DNA of 64,000 bases from Terasakiella brassicae (GCF_014641495.1 NZ_BMHV01000007.1:1-64000), one strand, 5' to 3'. Counted from the stretch's first letter, positions 25,491 to 35,572 are shown. Numbers and translations: made by a program. The notes: generated from the sequence alone by a model not told the origin.

Positions 25491-28226
25491 ATGATGGAAA
25501 AGCCGAACGCGGATATGAGCCAAAAATCGTGGCACACGTTATCTAGTGAAAATGCGTTGGAACTTCTCAATGTTTCAACGGGTGGACTGTCGCATGACGA
25601 AGCGACAAAGCGGCTTGAGGAATATGGGGCTAACCGCTTGCCGGAAGCCGCCCGACGCAGTGGGTTTATGCGGTTTTTGCTGCAATTTCATAATATTCTG
25701 ATTTATGTTCTGATTGGTTCTGCTGTGATTACAGCGGTGTTCGAACACTGGATCGATATGGGCGTCATTCTGGCGGTGGTTGTCGCCAATGCCGTCATCG
25801 GTTTCATTCAGGAAGGCAAGGCGGAAAAGGCGATGGACGCAATCCGCTATATGCTGGCGCCTCGTGCCAATGTGCTTCGTGATGGGGAAAGGTATAGTAT
25901 TGAAGGGGATGGCCTTGTTCCCGGTGATATTGTCTTACTTGAAGCGGGGGATAAAGTGCCCGCTGACCTGCGACTTTTGAGCGCACATGGCTTGTCGGTA
26001 CAGGAGTCAATTCTAACCGGTGAGTCCGTACCTGTCGATAAACAGACAAATCCGGTTCGCGGGGATGCCGCTCTGGGTGATCGTTCCTGCATGGCATTTT
26101 CCGGTACTTTGGTAACCGCTGGTCAGGGCCGTGGGGTTGTCGTCGGCACCGGCAGCCTGACCGAGATCGGGCGCATCAGCGGCCTGCTTTCAGAAGTTGA
26201 AACGCTGACCACGCCGCTGGTTGCGCAAATGGGGGTCTTCGCCAAATGGCTGACCCTTCTGATTTTACTGATTGCGGCGCTGTTGCTGGTTTACGGATCT
26301 TTTGTCGGTCATTATGAGTTTACAGAGATGTTCATGGCGGTGGTCGGGCTGGCTGTCGCGGCGATTCCCGAAGGTTTGCCTGCCGTTCTGACCATTACGC
26401 TGGCGATTGGTGTGCAGGCGATGGCGCGGCGCAACGCCATTGTGCGGCGTTTGCCCGCAATTGAAACATTGGGGGCGGTATCTGTGATCTGCACAGACAA
26501 AACCGGGACACTTACACGTAACGAGATGATGGTGGCTTCCGTACTCACCACCAAGCATCTGTTTGCGCTGGAAGGTGATGGGTATGCGCCCAAAGGGTTG
26601 CTTAGGCTGGAAGAAACGCAGGTTGCACCGTCTGAACATGCTGTGCTGGAGGAACTCGCACAGGCGGCGGCCCTTTGTAACGATGCGTTCCTGCGCGAAC
26701 ATGACGGCGTCTGGACGGTAGAGGGTGATCCGATGGAAGGTGCGCTGCTTGCGTTTGCCGGGAAAATGGATGTGGATGCCCGCAAAACGCAGGCCGCATG
26801 GGCACGTACCGATGCCATCCCGTTTGATGCCAAGCACCGTTTTATGGCGACATTGAATCATAACCATGAACATCATGCCTTCATATTTGTGAAAGGCGCA
26901 CCGGAACAGGTCCTCGCCATGTGTCAGGATCAACGCAGCATGAACGGAGGATTAGAACCGCTGGATATGGATTACTGGCACGCGGAAGCCGAAGCCATTG
27001 CTGCCTTGGGACAACGTGTTCTGACCTTTGCCGTGAAAGCGGTGCCGTCAGAACATACGGTGCTGGAACATAAGGATGTGGACGGGACGCTCACCCTGAT
27101 TGGCATGACGGGGATGATTGATCCGCCACGCACGGAGGCTATCGCCGCCGTCAAAGAGTGTCATAGTGCCGGGATCCGGGTAAAAATGATTACTGGTGAC
27201 CATGCGAAAACGGCGGCTGCGATCGGCCAAAAAATCGGTCTGCAAAATCCGGAAAAAGTTCTGAGAGGCAATGATCTTGACGATATGGATGATGCTGTGT
27301 TGCGCCAAGCTGTTCTGGATTGTGATATCTTCGCCCGGACCAGCCCGGAACATAAGCTGCGGTTGGTTATGGCCTTGCAATCACATGGGATGACTGTGGC
27401 GATGACCGGCGATGGTGTGAATGATGCACCTGCCCTGAAGCGTGCCGATGCGGGGATCGCAATGGGGATGAAGGGCAGCGAGGCGGCAAAGGAAGCGGCG
27501 GAACTGGTGCTGGCCGACGATAATTTCGTTTCTATTGCGGCCGCCGTGCGTGAAGGCCGCACCGTTTACGACAACATTAAGAAGGTCATCAGTTGGACGC
27601 TTCCTACCAATGCGGGCGAAGCGATGACGATCATTGTGGCGTTACTGGCCGGAATGACGTTGCCGATTACACCTGTTCAAATTCTCTGGGTCAATCTCAT
27701 TACCGCCATCACACTGGGGATTGCGCTTGCGTTTGAACCGACAGAAGAAAGCACCATGCGTCGTCCGCCGCGCCGCCGCGATGAACCGTTGCTGACCAGC
27801 GGGCTTGTTTGGCATATTATACTGGTCTCGACGCTGTTCCTTTGCGGTGTGTTCGGCATGTATCATTATGCGGTTGAGCGGGGCTATTCGGTAGAACTTG
27901 CCCGTACCATTGCGCTCAACACGCTGGTTGTGATGGAAATATTCCACCTGTTCTTTATCCGCAATATCTATGGTACCTCGCTTACATGGAAGGCGGTGCG
28001 TGGAACCAGGATCGTCTGGGCGGTGGTCCTGATTGTCGCTGTTGCACAGTTCGCCATTACCTATCTACCACTCTTGCAGACGGTCTTTTCTACAAAACCC
28101 ATCCCCTTTCTGGATGGCATGTTGATTGTTGGTGTTGGCGTGGCGCTGTTTGCAGTTGTGGAAACCGAAAAACAAATTCGCCTTCGGATATCACCGAAAG
28201 AGAGGAATGATTATACCGGGGTCTAG
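25491..28226 (+). CDS. P-type cation-transporting ATPase (P2-like)
   Basis: A 911-residue ion pump. From the N-terminus: cation-ATPase N domain (about 12-80), actuator motif TGESVPV, M4 AVAAIPEGLPAVLT, phosphorylation site CTDKTGTLTRNEM, KGAPE in the nucleotide-binding domain, TGDGVNDAPAL, and six C-terminal helices. M5 keeps the Asn and Glu of calcium pumps (TNAGEAM), but M6 reads WVNLITAITLG, with Ala where SERCA has a Ca2+-ligand Asp, so ion selectivity is uncertain (Ca2+, Mg2+, Na+ or H+). Start choice is open among 25491, 25494 and ATG 25515. It converges with the dodecin gene. Confidence 0.92.
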   Translation: MMEKPNADMSQKSWHTLSSENALELLNVSTGGLSHDEATKRLEEYGANRLPEAARRSGFMRFLLQFHNILIYVLIGSAVITAVFEHWIDMGVILAVVVANAVIGFIQEGKAEKAMDAIRYMLAPRANVLRDGERYSIEGDGLVPGDIVLLEAGDKVPADLRLLSAHGLSVQESILTGESVPVDKQTNPVRGDAALGDRSCMAFSGTLVTAGQGRGVVVGTGSLTEIGRISGLLSEVETLTTPLVAQMGVFAKWLTLLILLIAALLLVYGSFVGHYEFTEMFMAVVGLAVAAIPEGLPAVLTITLAIGVQAMARRNAIVRRLPAIETLGAVSVICTDKTGTLTRNEMMVASVLTTKHLFALEGDGYAPKGLLRLEETQVAPSEHAVLEELAQAAALCNDAFLREHDGVWTVEGDPMEGALLAFAGKMDVDARKTQAAWARTDAIPFDAKHRFMATLNHNHEHHAFIFVKGAPEQVLAMCQDQRSMNGGLEPLDMDYWHAEAEAIAALGQRVLTFAVKAVPSEHTVLEHKDVDGTLTLIGMTGMIDPPRTEAIAAVKECHSAGIRVKMITGDHAKTAAAIGQKIGLQNPEKVLRGNDLDDMDDAVLRQAVLDCDIFARTSPEHKLRLVMALQSHGMTVAMTGDGVNDAPALKRADAGIAMGMKGSEAAKEAAELVLADDNFVSIAAAVREGRTVYDNIKKVISWTLPTNAGEAMTIIVALLAGMTLPITPVQILWVNLITAITLGIALAFEPTEESTMRRPPRRRDEPLLTSGLVWHIILVSTLFLCGVFGMYHYAVERGYSVELARTIALNTLVVMEIFHLFFIRNIYGTSLTWKAVRGTRIVWAVVLIVAVAQFAITYLPLLQTVFSTKPIPFLDGMLIVGVGVALFAVVETEKQIRLRISPKERNDYTGV

Positions 28227-28245
28227 GGCGTTGCAGGGGCGCCCG

Positions 28246-28452
28246 TTATTCCAGTCTAAAACCCACCTTGAGGACAACCTGATAATGACCGACTTTGCCA
28301 TCGGTGATATGTCCACGGGTTTCCTTGACCTCAAACCAATCCATATTCTTGATGCTTTTGGAGGCTTTGGCCAGTGCAGTGTCGATGGCGTCTTCGATGC
28401 TGTCTTTTGAGGAACCGACAATTTCGACTTTTTTATAGACATGATCGCTCAT
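28246..28452 (-). CDS. Dodecin family flavin-binding protein
   Basis: A 68-residue protein matching dodecin throughout: VYKKVEIVGSSKDSIEDAI, the conserved Trp in NMDWFEVKETRGHI (which stacks on flavin) and the closing strand YQVVLKVGFRLE. Dodecins form hollow dodecamers that store FMN, riboflavin or lumichrome. It stands alone, convergent with the P-type ATPase. Confidence 0.95.
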   Translation of the reverse strand: MSDHVYKKVEIVGSSKDSIEDAIDTALAKASKSIKNMDWFEVKETRGHITDGKVGHYQVVLKVGFRLE

Positions 28453-28987
28453 TTTACATTCCCTGTTTCTAAATTTCGAAATAGCTTATCTACATCATAT
28501 AAGTTTTTAAATACCTTTTTACAGGGAAAAATTTGCTGGTGCGTATGATTCGCAAATAAAACATAACCTGAAATTGATTTATCTTTTTGTTTTTTATTAA
28601 AGGATAAAATTTTGGTCTTTTTTGAATAAAAATCCTCCTTCCAATTGTGATTTTTTTTATTTTATTCGCTTGCCATGTTTGTCTGGTCAAATGCCATAAA
28701 TATATAACAATAATTTATGTGTGAAAATTTTAAAGGGCTTAAGGCACACAGAAAACAATTACATACAAATATCTTTATAATCATTCTCAAATTACATTCC
28801 AGTTGAGGAAATAGTGGTAGGACATCTCTTTGTTGCATTGCAAAAGTCACTGAAACTTATACATTATTTTAAATTGATTAGAGTTAATGTAAATTACAAC
28901 AAACAACTGGAGTAATGGATTATTAAAGAATATAACCTACCCTGTAAGTATATTATATTTTTGTATAGGTCTTGAACGGAGTATCTG
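28453..28987 (+). other. AT-rich intergenic region upstream of the Aer-like pair
   Basis: About 535 bases, very AT-rich, with only low-complexity open frames on the minus strand that lack coding character. A weak FNR-like site, TTGATTAGAGTTAA (28874-28887, 8 of 10 conserved positions), lies about 100 bases before the PAS gene start. The Shine-Dalgarno ACGGAG precedes ATG 28988. I see no RNA gene. Confidence 0.4.
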
Positions 28988-29515
28988 ATGGGCGGTCTAT
29001 CCGAAGCTTTAACAGGTGTTGAACGCACCTTTAAGGAAGACGAAATTATCGTGAGCAAAACGGATATGAAAGGTCGGATTGTATATACCAACCAGGCGTT
29101 TCTAACGGTTGCTGATTATACGGAAAAAGAAATGTTGGGGCAGCCCCATAGCGTGATCCGTCATCCGGATATGCCGCGATGTGTCTTTAAGCTTTTATGG
29201 GATACGATTTCACAGGGAAAAGAGATTTTTGCCTATGTGATGAACCGAACCAAACACGGCGACCATTACTGGGTTCTTGCCCATGTGACACCAACGTTTG
29301 AAGAAGATGGAAAAACGCTCAGGGGATATCATTCCAGTCGGCGTGTACCTGACCGCGATGCCTTGGAAAAAATTAAGCCGCTTTATGCAGAATTGCTACG
29401 CGAAGAACAACGTCATCCCAATAAAAAAGACGGCATGAATGCCGCTTATCAATTATTGATCGGAAAACTTGCAGATGCAGGAATGGAATACGATGAATTT
29501 ATTCTCTCGCTCTAA
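28988..29515 (+). CDS. Aer-like PAS sensor protein
   Basis: 175 residues, soluble. The PAS domain (about 15-130) has the hallmarks of the Aer aerotaxis receptor: [20 protein letters not shown], the [11 protein letters not shown] helix and [19 protein letters not shown]. Aer PAS domains bind FAD and sense redox state. There is no membrane helix or signalling domain; those are in the next gene, which overlaps this one by 23 bases. A helical C-terminal tail (about 130-175) could dock onto that partner. Confidence 0.92.
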   Translation: MGGLSEALTGVERTFKEDEIIVSKTDMKGRIVYTNQAFLTVADYTEKEMLGQPHSVIRHPDMPRCVFKLLWDTISQGKEIFAYVMNRTKHGDHYWVLAHVTPTFEEDGKTLRGYHSSRRVPDRDALEKIKPLYAELLREEQRHPNKKDGMNAAYQLLIGKLADAGMEYDEFILSL

Positions 29516-30794
29516 GGCGGAAAGATATTCGCTGATCGCATTAACAATTACCCTGATTGCCACGGTTTATCTGTTTATCACGCAGGGTGTTTCTGCGGGC
29601 CTTGTTGGATTGGGGATCGTCCTCTTTCAATCTTTGTCTTTATATCGGACCGTTCAGGCGAATAATCTGGTGGAAAGAATTCGTCATGTGGCGCGCGAAG
29701 CGGCCTGCGGGCGCATGGATGCGCGCGTTTTGAATATTGAGGGAAACGGCAATATTCATAAACTGATGCATGATATCAATCACTTGCTCGATCAAACCGA
29801 GGCTTTTGCCAAAGAAGCCGGTGCGGCGCTGGAATATGCGGCAAAGGGCCGTTATTTCCGCAAAATCATTTTACGCGGTATGAATGGTGATTTTATCACC
29901 CATGCGGGCGTTGTGAATAATGGTTTAAATGCGATGGGGCAGAAAACCCGCGATTTTGTTGAAGGGGCCAGTAAGATCGGGTCCAACATCAAGGGGGTCG
30001 TCAGCGGGGTTTCTTCTGCGGCACAGGAACTGGATGCATCCTCGCAATCGCTTGCCCATTTGGCGGAACAAACCAGTGCCTTGTCTGAAACGGTGCGCGC
30101 AGCAGCCAACAGTGCCTTTGGCAATGTGGAAAGTGTAGCCGCAGCCACGGAAGAATTTAACGCCTCTATCCATGAAATTCATTCACAGGTTACCCGCTCT
30201 GCCCAAATGGCATCGGCCGCCGTACAATCTGCCGCGCAAGCCAGTGATGTCATTGAAACGTTGCATGAAGCCACAGGCCGCATTAACGAGGTGGTGAGCT
30301 TGATTAATGATATTGCCGAACAGACCAATATGCTGGCCTTGAACGCAACCATTGAGGCGGCAAGGGCAGGGGAGGCCGGTAAAGGCTTTGCGGTTGTTGC
30401 CGGTGAAGTTAAAAATCTTTCCAACCAAACGTCACGCGCAACACAGGAAATTACCGGGCAGGTTCAGGCCATGAAAAAGGCAACGGATTCTGCTGTTGAA
30501 GCCATTCAGGCCATTAGCCAGTCTATTGAAGATATCGACGCAACAGCTGGTGATATTGCGGCGACCGTAGAACAGCAAAGCGCGGTGGTCAAAGAAATCA
30601 GTGCCAATTCGCAATATGCGGTTTCCGAGGTAAGTACCGTTGCCTCAACCATTGGCGAAGTGGCGGACGGGGCATCGGAGTCCAATTCTGCCGTTACGCA
30701 AATTCGGGCCGCAGCCAGTGAGCTGGCACAACAATCACAGTTACTTTCCGATGATGTCGGTGGTTTTGTGGATCGGGTGGTTGCTACAAACTAG
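29493..30794 (+). CDS. Methyl-accepting chemotaxis protein lacking a sensor domain
   Basis: About 433 residues from ATG 29493, preceded by AGGAATGGAA. Two closely spaced membrane helices (about 10-28 and 31-50) are joined by almost no periplasmic loop, followed by a HAMP-like region (about 50-150) and a full signalling domain with tip [19 protein letters not shown]. The gene overlaps the Aer-like PAS gene, so the pair looks like an Aer receptor split into sensor and transducer polypeptides. A bidirectional terminator follows. Confidence 0.93.
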   Translation: MNLFSRSKAERYSLIALTITLIATVYLFITQGVSAGLVGLGIVLFQSLSLYRTVQANNLVERIRHVAREAACGRMDARVLNIEGNGNIHKLMHDINHLLDQTEAFAKEAGAALEYAAKGRYFRKIILRGMNGDFITHAGVVNNGLNAMGQKTRDFVEGASKIGSNIKGVVSGVSSAAQELDASSQSLAHLAEQTSALSETVRAAANSAFGNVESVAAATEEFNASIHEIHSQVTRSAQMASAAVQSAAQASDVIETLHEATGRINEVVSLINDIAEQTNMLALNATIEAARAGEAGKGFAVVAGEVKNLSNQTSRATQEITGQVQAMKKATDSAVEAIQAISQSIEDIDATAGDIAATVEQQSAVVKEISANSQYAVSEVSTVASTIGEVADGASESNSAVTQIRAAASELAQQSQLLSDDVGGFVDRVVATN

Positions 30795-30814
30795 GCCGGA
30801 TAAGAAAGGCTACA

Positions 30815-30852
30815 AAAAATCCCCTGCACGATAGGATCGGCAGGGGATTTTT
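30815..30852. terminator. Bidirectional terminator between the MCP and Usp genes
   Basis: AAAAATCCCCTGC pairs with GCAGGGGATTTTT across a 12-base loop, with A- and T-runs on both sides. It can end both the chemoreceptor transcript and the converging Usp transcript. Confidence 0.85.
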
Positions 30853-30859
30853 CTTTGCT

Positions 30860-31690
30860 CTAGTGCGTCATAAAGACCGGTACGGTCATATGTTTCAGCA
30901 TATGGCGTGTCACGCCGCCAAGGACAACTTCTCGCCATCTGCGGTGACCATATCCCCCCATGACGATCAGGTCGATCCCGCTGTCGGCGGCATAGGAAAG
31001 CAGCGCATCACCGGCAGACAGGTTGCTGGAAGCCAGATGTTCAGCCTCGGCATTGATGTCATGGCGGGCAAGGTGCAGGGAAATATCGGCACCCGGAATA
31101 TCACCGTGATGAGAATTTTTCGGATCAACGGCAAGGACATCGACCTTATCGGCTTTTTCCATCAGGCAAATGGCATCGTTGACGGCGCGTGTTGCCAAAC
31201 GGCTGCCATCCCAGGCAACCATAATATGTTTGCCAACCGTTTCAAAGGAACCGGAATGCGGGATAATCAAAACCGGACGACCGGAACGTAAGAGAATTTG
31301 ATCAGGCATTTCGCTGGCACCCGGGTCTTCAATCGTTTTGGAATCTTTTTGCCCCAAAACGGTGAGGTCGGCGTAACGGGCATGTAACATGACCTGTTCA
31401 ACCATATCGCCTTCCACGCAGCGCCATTCGGTTGGAACGTTATTGCCGTCTGTTATGGACGCGAACATGGTTTGAATTTCTTTGGCGGCATTTTCAGAAG
31501 CCGCAACCTGCGCTTTGATAACCTCTTTGCTCAGTTGTGCTTCGATAAAGCCCGGGATCATTGGCTTTGTCATAACGTAAAGTGCCGTCAAATGGGCATT
31601 GTGAAGCTGTGCAAGCTTAAGGGCTGCCTTGATGCGTTCTTTGCAGCTGGGCGAATGATCGACATGCACGAGGATATCTTTGAGGGACAT
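30860..31690 (-). CDS. Universal stress protein, tandem Usp domains
   Basis: 276 residues with two Usp folds (about 1-145 and 150-276). The first is degenerate; the second keeps the ATP-binding signature MGGYGHRRWREVVLGGVTRHML (Gly-x2-Gly-x9-Gly-x-Thr). Usp proteins appear under starvation, oxidative stress or anaerobiosis; the direct function is unclear. The start is 113 bases from an FNR-like box shared with hemA, so oxygen-dependent expression is plausible. A paralogue lies at 37202. Confidence 0.92.
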   Translation of the reverse strand: MSLKDILVHVDHSPSCKERIKAALKLAQLHNAHLTALYVMTKPMIPGFIEAQLSKEVIKAQVAASENAAKEIQTMFASITDGNNVPTEWRCVEGDMVEQVMLHARYADLTVLGQKDSKTIEDPGASEMPDQILLRSGRPVLIIPHSGSFETVGKHIMVAWDGSRLATRAVNDAICLMEKADKVDVLAVDPKNSHHGDIPGADISLHLARHDINAEAEHLASSNLSAGDALLSYAADSGIDLIVMGGYGHRRWREVVLGGVTRHMLKHMTVPVFMTH

Positions 31691-31802
31691 GGGTGTCGTC
31701 CTTATTTTTTGTTTTAACAGGGAAGCGTGCGAACCTTTTTTTAAGGGTGGGACGCGATTTTTTATTGGTAATACCTTTATAGTCCCTAATTGTATAAATG
31801 TT

Positions 31803-31816
31803 ATGATTTACATCAA
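31803..31816. promoter_or_regulatory. FNR-like box between usp and hemA
   Basis: ATGATTTACATCAA matches TTGAT-n4-ATCAA in 9 of 10 conserved positions. It lies between the divergent starts of usp (31690) and hemA (31951). In several alphaproteobacteria hemA is controlled by FnrL, which supports the assignment. Confidence 0.55.
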
Positions 31817-31950
31817 GACTTTATTGTGGAATTTGAAAATGAGCATGAAAAAAACAAAAGATGGACACATTGAGGTCACAATCATTGGTTAGGACATTAC
31901 AGCAGATACAAGGGGTGCCGGGTGCTATCCCCCCGGGTGGAGAACAAAAA

Positions 31951-33165
31951 ATGAATTACGAAAACTTTTTTGCTGAACGTATTGCCGACCTGCAAAACGA
32001 AGGCAACTATCGCGTCTTTGCCGATCTGGAACGCAAAGCAGGCGATTTTCCGCATGCAAAGAATTACCGCGCAGATAAAGTTGCGGATGTCACAGTCTGG
32101 TGTTCCAACGATTATCTCTGTATGGGGCAGAACAAGGAAGTTTTGGCTGCGATGCATGAAGCATTGGACAAATGCGGTGCGGGCGCGGGTGGAACGCGCA
32201 ATATTTCCGGGACCAATCACTATCACGTTTTATTAGAAGAAGAACTGGCGAACCTGCATAAAACAGAAGCCGCGCTGGTCTTTACCTCTGGCTATGTCGC
32301 CAATTTTACGACCTTGTCGACATTGGGGTCTAAGATGCCGGGAATGTTGATTATTTCTGATGAATTAAACCATAATTCCATGATTGAAGGTATTCGTCTT
32401 GGGCGAAGCGAAAAAACGGTTTTCAAACATAATGATTTGGACGATCTGGAACGCATTCTGAAAGAACAGCCCCATGATCGTCCCAAAATGATTGCCTTTG
32501 AATCTGTTTATTCGATGGATGGGGATATTGCTCCGATCAAGGAAATTTGTGATCTGGCAGATAAATATAATGCCATGACCTATATTGACGAAGTCCATGC
32601 CGTTGGTCTTTATGGTGAACATGGCGCCGGTGTTGCCGAGCGTGAAGGCCTGATGGATCGTTTGACGATTATTCAGGGCACAATGGCGAAAGGTTTCGGT
32701 GTTGTCGGCGGCTATATCGCGGGTTCAAAAGCCATGTGCGATTTCGTGCGTTCCTTCGGCCAGGGCTTTATTTTCTCGACTTCTTTACCGCCGGCAGTGG
32801 CGGCAGGTTGTCGCGCTTCTATCCGTTATGTGTCCCAGCATAATGAAGTTCGTATCAAACATCAGGCCAACGCCCGTATGTTGCGTGATAAACTGGATGC
32901 TGCGGGTATCCCGCATATCGAAAACCCCAGCCATATTGTACCGGTTATGGTGGGGGATCCGGTTTTATGCAAACGCGCCAGCGATATGCTGATGGAAAAA
33001 TTCAACCATTATGTTCAGCCGATCAATTTCCCAACGGTGCCAAAGGGAACGGAACGTTTGCGCTTTACGCCGTCACCGTTCCATACGGAAGAAATGATGG
33101 ATGATCTGGTTTCCTGTCTGGTGGACGTCTGGCAATCACTTTCCTTGAAAAAGGCTGCGGCTTAA
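31951..33165 (+). CDS. hemA: 5-aminolevulinate synthase
   Basis: Condenses glycine and succinyl-CoA to 5-aminolevulinate, the Shemin-pathway entry to haem, siroheme and corrinoids. ATG 31951 (404 residues) is preceded by GGTGGAG; upstream in-frame codons lack family similarity. Motifs: [39 protein letters not shown] (PLP Asp and His) and [15 protein letters not shown] with the Schiff-base Lys. A GC-rich hairpin (CCGGG 31918-31922 with CCCGG 31932-31936) sits just before the ribosome site and could affect translation. An FNR-like box lies upstream. Confidence 0.97.
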   Translation: MNYENFFAERIADLQNEGNYRVFADLERKAGDFPHAKNYRADKVADVTVWCSNDYLCMGQNKEVLAAMHEALDKCGAGAGGTRNISGTNHYHVLLEEELANLHKTEAALVFTSGYVANFTTLSTLGSKMPGMLIISDELNHNSMIEGIRLGRSEKTVFKHNDLDDLERILKEQPHDRPKMIAFESVYSMDGDIAPIKEICDLADKYNAMTYIDEVHAVGLYGEHGAGVAEREGLMDRLTIIQGTMAKGFGVVGGYIAGSKAMCDFVRSFGQGFIFSTSLPPAVAAGCRASIRYVSQHNEVRIKHQANARMLRDKLDAAGIPHIENPSHIVPVMVGDPVLCKRASDMLMEKFNHYVQPINFPTVPKGTERLRFTPSPFHTEEMMDDLVSCLVDVWQSLSLKKAAA

Positions 33166-33196
33166 ACATTGACATAAACGTTTAACCTGCAAACTT

Positions 33197-33232
33197 AAAG
33201 GGCGGTATCTGAGGGGGTATCGTCCTTTTTTG
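33197..33232 (+). terminator. Terminator after hemA
   Basis: AAAGGGCGGTATC pairs with GGTATCGTCCTTT (with G-T pairs), followed by TTT. It lies about 30 bases after the hemA stop. Confidence 0.65.
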
Positions 33233-33328
33233 TTTCTTGCAAATCGTTCGCAAATCAGGCATATCTCAACTGCATGGCCACAGGTTTTGTGGTATGGTTT
33301 TGATCGGGAAGAACAGGATCGCAAAAAT

Positions 33329-33898
33329 ATGTATGCTGATAACACATTAACGCCAAAAGAAGCCGTGCGGCTTTGCGCTTTGGGGACATTGGCCCTGAGC
33401 AACGAGGCGATGCGTTATAGTGTGCTTGCCCATGCCGCGCGCCATTTTATGAGCCGTGTCACCGGTCCATCATTGGAATTGATGGGAACGTCACTTGAAT
33501 TGCTGAAGTTTGAAGGATTGATTGCGCCTAGTGATGGTCAAGGCATGGAAGATGATGCCGCGATGGACCTGACCGAAAAAGGCCGGGCGGAGTTGCAGAA
33601 ATTGTTGACCGCGCGTGTGCGTGCAGAAAGCAACGATCTGAATAAACTGATTATTACGTTGAAATTTCGTTTCCTGCATCTTTTGCCGTTGGAAGAACAA
33701 TGCAATCAGGTTGATAGCCTGTGTGATGCGGCGCAGGCTGAACTGTCCCGTCTTGGGGATTTGCGCGACAATCATTGTAGTGAAACAGGGCACCTAACGG
33801 CTTGGCTGGATCACGATCTGGATTTGGTCGAAAAACGTCTGGAGTGGTTGGAAGGCTTACGCAATGACCTATATGAAAAGGCTTTTCCTAAAACATAA
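33329..33898 (+). CDS. Hypothetical protein, possibly PadR-like winged helix
   Basis: About 189 residues from ATG 33329 (AGGA upstream); upstream in-frame codons are not protein-like. A helical N-terminal region with LELLKFEGLI followed by a wing-like turn and LTEKGRAELQKLL resembles a PadR or MarR winged helix; the C-terminal half is a helical pair ending WLEGLRNDLYEKAF, which recalls the PadR dimerisation domain. The match is by eye and weak. It is encoded alone between hemA and a converging solute-binding protein gene. Confidence 0.65.
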   Translation: MYADNTLTPKEAVRLCALGTLALSNEAMRYSVLAHAARHFMSRVTGPSLELMGTSLELLKFEGLIAPSDGQGMEDDAAMDLTEKGRAELQKLLTARVRAESNDLNKLIITLKFRFLHLLPLEEQCNQVDSLCDAAQAELSRLGDLRDNHCSETGHLTAWLDHDLDLVEKRLEWLEGLRNDLYEKAFPKT

Positions 33899-33901
33899 GC
33901 G

Positions 33902-34693
33902 TTAATTTGCAGCAACGGATACCCCGTAGTCTATATTTAATTTTCGAAGCAGATGGTGATAGCTGCCATCGTGTCGCATGCGTTCGACGGTCAGGTCAAA
34001 TTCAGCGAGAAGCGCGCGGTTGTATTTGGATTGTTTGGATAACAGCAGATAAAATTTTGGACTTTCCGCCATCACTTGTGGATGGGGTTTTATCTGGTCT
34101 TGCCAGCCGTTTTTTTTGATGATTTCAGATAAAATATGATCGGAATGAACGACGATATCCGTGCGTCCGACGCTTAATAAGCGCAGGCAGGTTTCAAACG
34201 AACGGGTCACATGAAAATCGATGTTATGCTTTTTGTAAAATTGTTCTCCCCACTGATTGCCGTGAACATCGCAAAATCTAAATTGCGATAGTGTTGAAAT
34301 ATCAAGGGTGGTCTGCAAAGCTTTGGATGCGGGCGAGTTGACCTTGGTAAAAGGGCGGAAACTCAGTGTAAACACAGGTTGTCTTGACTGATAGCTATAT
34401 TGCGCACGTTCAGGGGTGGATGACGTGATGAGCAGGTCGGCGTAACCTTTCCAGACTTCTTCCTGTGCGCGTTTCCACGCTTTGCCTGTATGAACAGCCG
34501 TATAACCCATTTTCTGGACGAGAATGGCATCCATCAAGGCAGGTAGAACACCTTTTACACTGTCATGTTGACCATAAGAAAGCGGTGGATAGGAATCTGC
34601 GTAATTTATGCGAAGAAGATCGCCTTCGGCTCGTACCGTTACGGCAGAGCCAAGTGATATACATAAAGTTAAAATGCATATCATGTTGCGCAT
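33902..34693 (-). CDS. Periplasmic solute-binding protein (SBP_bac_3 type)
   Basis: 263 residues with a signal peptide (about 1-22, cleavage after VRA) and the two-lobe fold of amino-acid-binding proteins: INYADSYPPLSYG at the N-terminus, KGYADLLITSSTPERAQ, then LRLLSVGRTDIVVHSD. No permease or ATPase gene lies nearby, so it is an orphan receptor. Such proteins may feed a distant ABC transporter or present ligands to chemoreceptors. The ligand is unknown. Confidence 0.85.
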   Translation of the reverse strand: MRNMICILTLCISLGSAVTVRAEGDLLRINYADSYPPLSYGQHDSVKGVLPALMDAILVQKMGYTAVHTGKAWKRAQEEVWKGYADLLITSSTPERAQYSYQSRQPVFTLSFRPFTKVNSPASKALQTTLDISTLSQFRFCDVHGNQWGEQFYKKHNIDFHVTRSFETCLRLLSVGRTDIVVHSDHILSEIIKKNGWQDQIKPHPQVMAESPKFYLLLSKQSKYNRALLAEFDLTVERMRHDGSYHHLLRKLNIDYGVSVAAN

Positions 34694-34828
34694 TACGGTT
34701 TCTCTTTAGTTTTGAACTCAGGGTTTCGTGAGGTGCTGACTATATACATAGCCATCAAGAAAGACAATTCAGGAATATACCTAATCCGAATGTATTACTT
34801 ATTAAAATGTGTGTATTTGGGTGATGGT

Positions 34829-35572
34829 TCAAAAGAGATGCTGACCGCCTGTAAGCCACATTTCCGTGCCAGTAACATAAGAGGAGTCTTCAGAACAGAG
34901 ATAGTAAATAGAGGCCGCAACCTCGCTGGTGGACCCCATGCGGTTTAAGGGGATACGGGGGATGAGGGTTTCATATTCAGGCTGGATCATATCGGTTTGA
35001 ATTTCACCGGGGGCAACGGCATTGACGCGCACACCAATTGTCGCAAACTCATTTGCCATTTCGCGGGTCAGTGCGGATAAGGCGGCCTTGGAAATAGAAT
35101 AGGCCGACCCGGCAAAGGGGTGAATGTAATGACCGGCGATTGAGGTAACATTGACAATGGCCCCGCCGCCACGATGCAAGGCCGGGGCAAAACCGCGCGA
35201 AAGCTTCAGCGGTGCATAGAAGTTAAGATCAAACACCTTGCGCCATGCCTCCAGATCCCCGTTCAGGCAGCCCAGTCTTTCTTTATAAGGTGTTTTAGGC
35301 GACATTCCGGCATTATTGACAAGCGCATGTAGCGGATCGTCGCCGAGGAGTTTATTGGCTTCTTTGACAAAGTCGGCAAGACTGGCATCGTCCCCTAGAT
35401 CGGTGGGATAATGAAAAACGTAATTGGGGTCGCTCATACATTCCGGCGGCATTTCCGTTCGGGCACAGGTAATCACCCGCCACCCTTTGTTCAGAAAATA
35501 TTTCGCGGTGGCATGGCCAATTCCTTGGCTTGCCCCTGTAATCACGGCTGTTTTTTGTACGCTATTTGTCAT
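34829..35572 (-). CDS. Short-chain dehydrogenase/reductase
   Basis: A 247-residue NAD(P)-dependent SDR. The cofactor site is VITGASQGIGHATA, NNAGMS is the NNAG motif, and the catalytic set is Ser in VTSIAG with YSISK (Tyr, Lys). Arg in TCARTE after the second strand hints at NADP. The substrate is unknown. It is divergent from the kinase-fusion gene (start 35615), with 42 bases between. Confidence 0.93.
   Translation of the reverse strand: MTNSVQKTAVITGASQGIGHATAKYFLNKGWRVITCARTEMPPECMSDPNYVFHYPTDLGDDASLADFVKEANKLLGDDPLHALVNNAGMSPKTPYKERLGCLNGDLEAWRKVFDLNFYAPLKLSRGFAPALHRGGGAIVNVTSIAGHYIHPFAGSAYSISKAALSALTREMANEFATIGVRVNAVAPGEIQTDMIQPEYETLIPRIPLNRMGSTSEVAASIYYLCSEDSSYVTGTEMWLTGGQHLF

Noticed and set aside
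25328-25546. 72-residue open frame before the P-type ATPase
   Set aside because: Aromatic-rich, overlaps the pump gene start in another frame, no clear ribosome site.
28490-28850. Minus-strand open frames in the AT-rich region
   Set aside because: Low-complexity Lys/Ile/Phe-rich translations and no conserved-looking motif.
28874-28887. FNR box before the Aer-like genes
   Set aside because: Only 8 of 10 positions match in a very AT-rich background, so it is mentioned in the region entry but not claimed.
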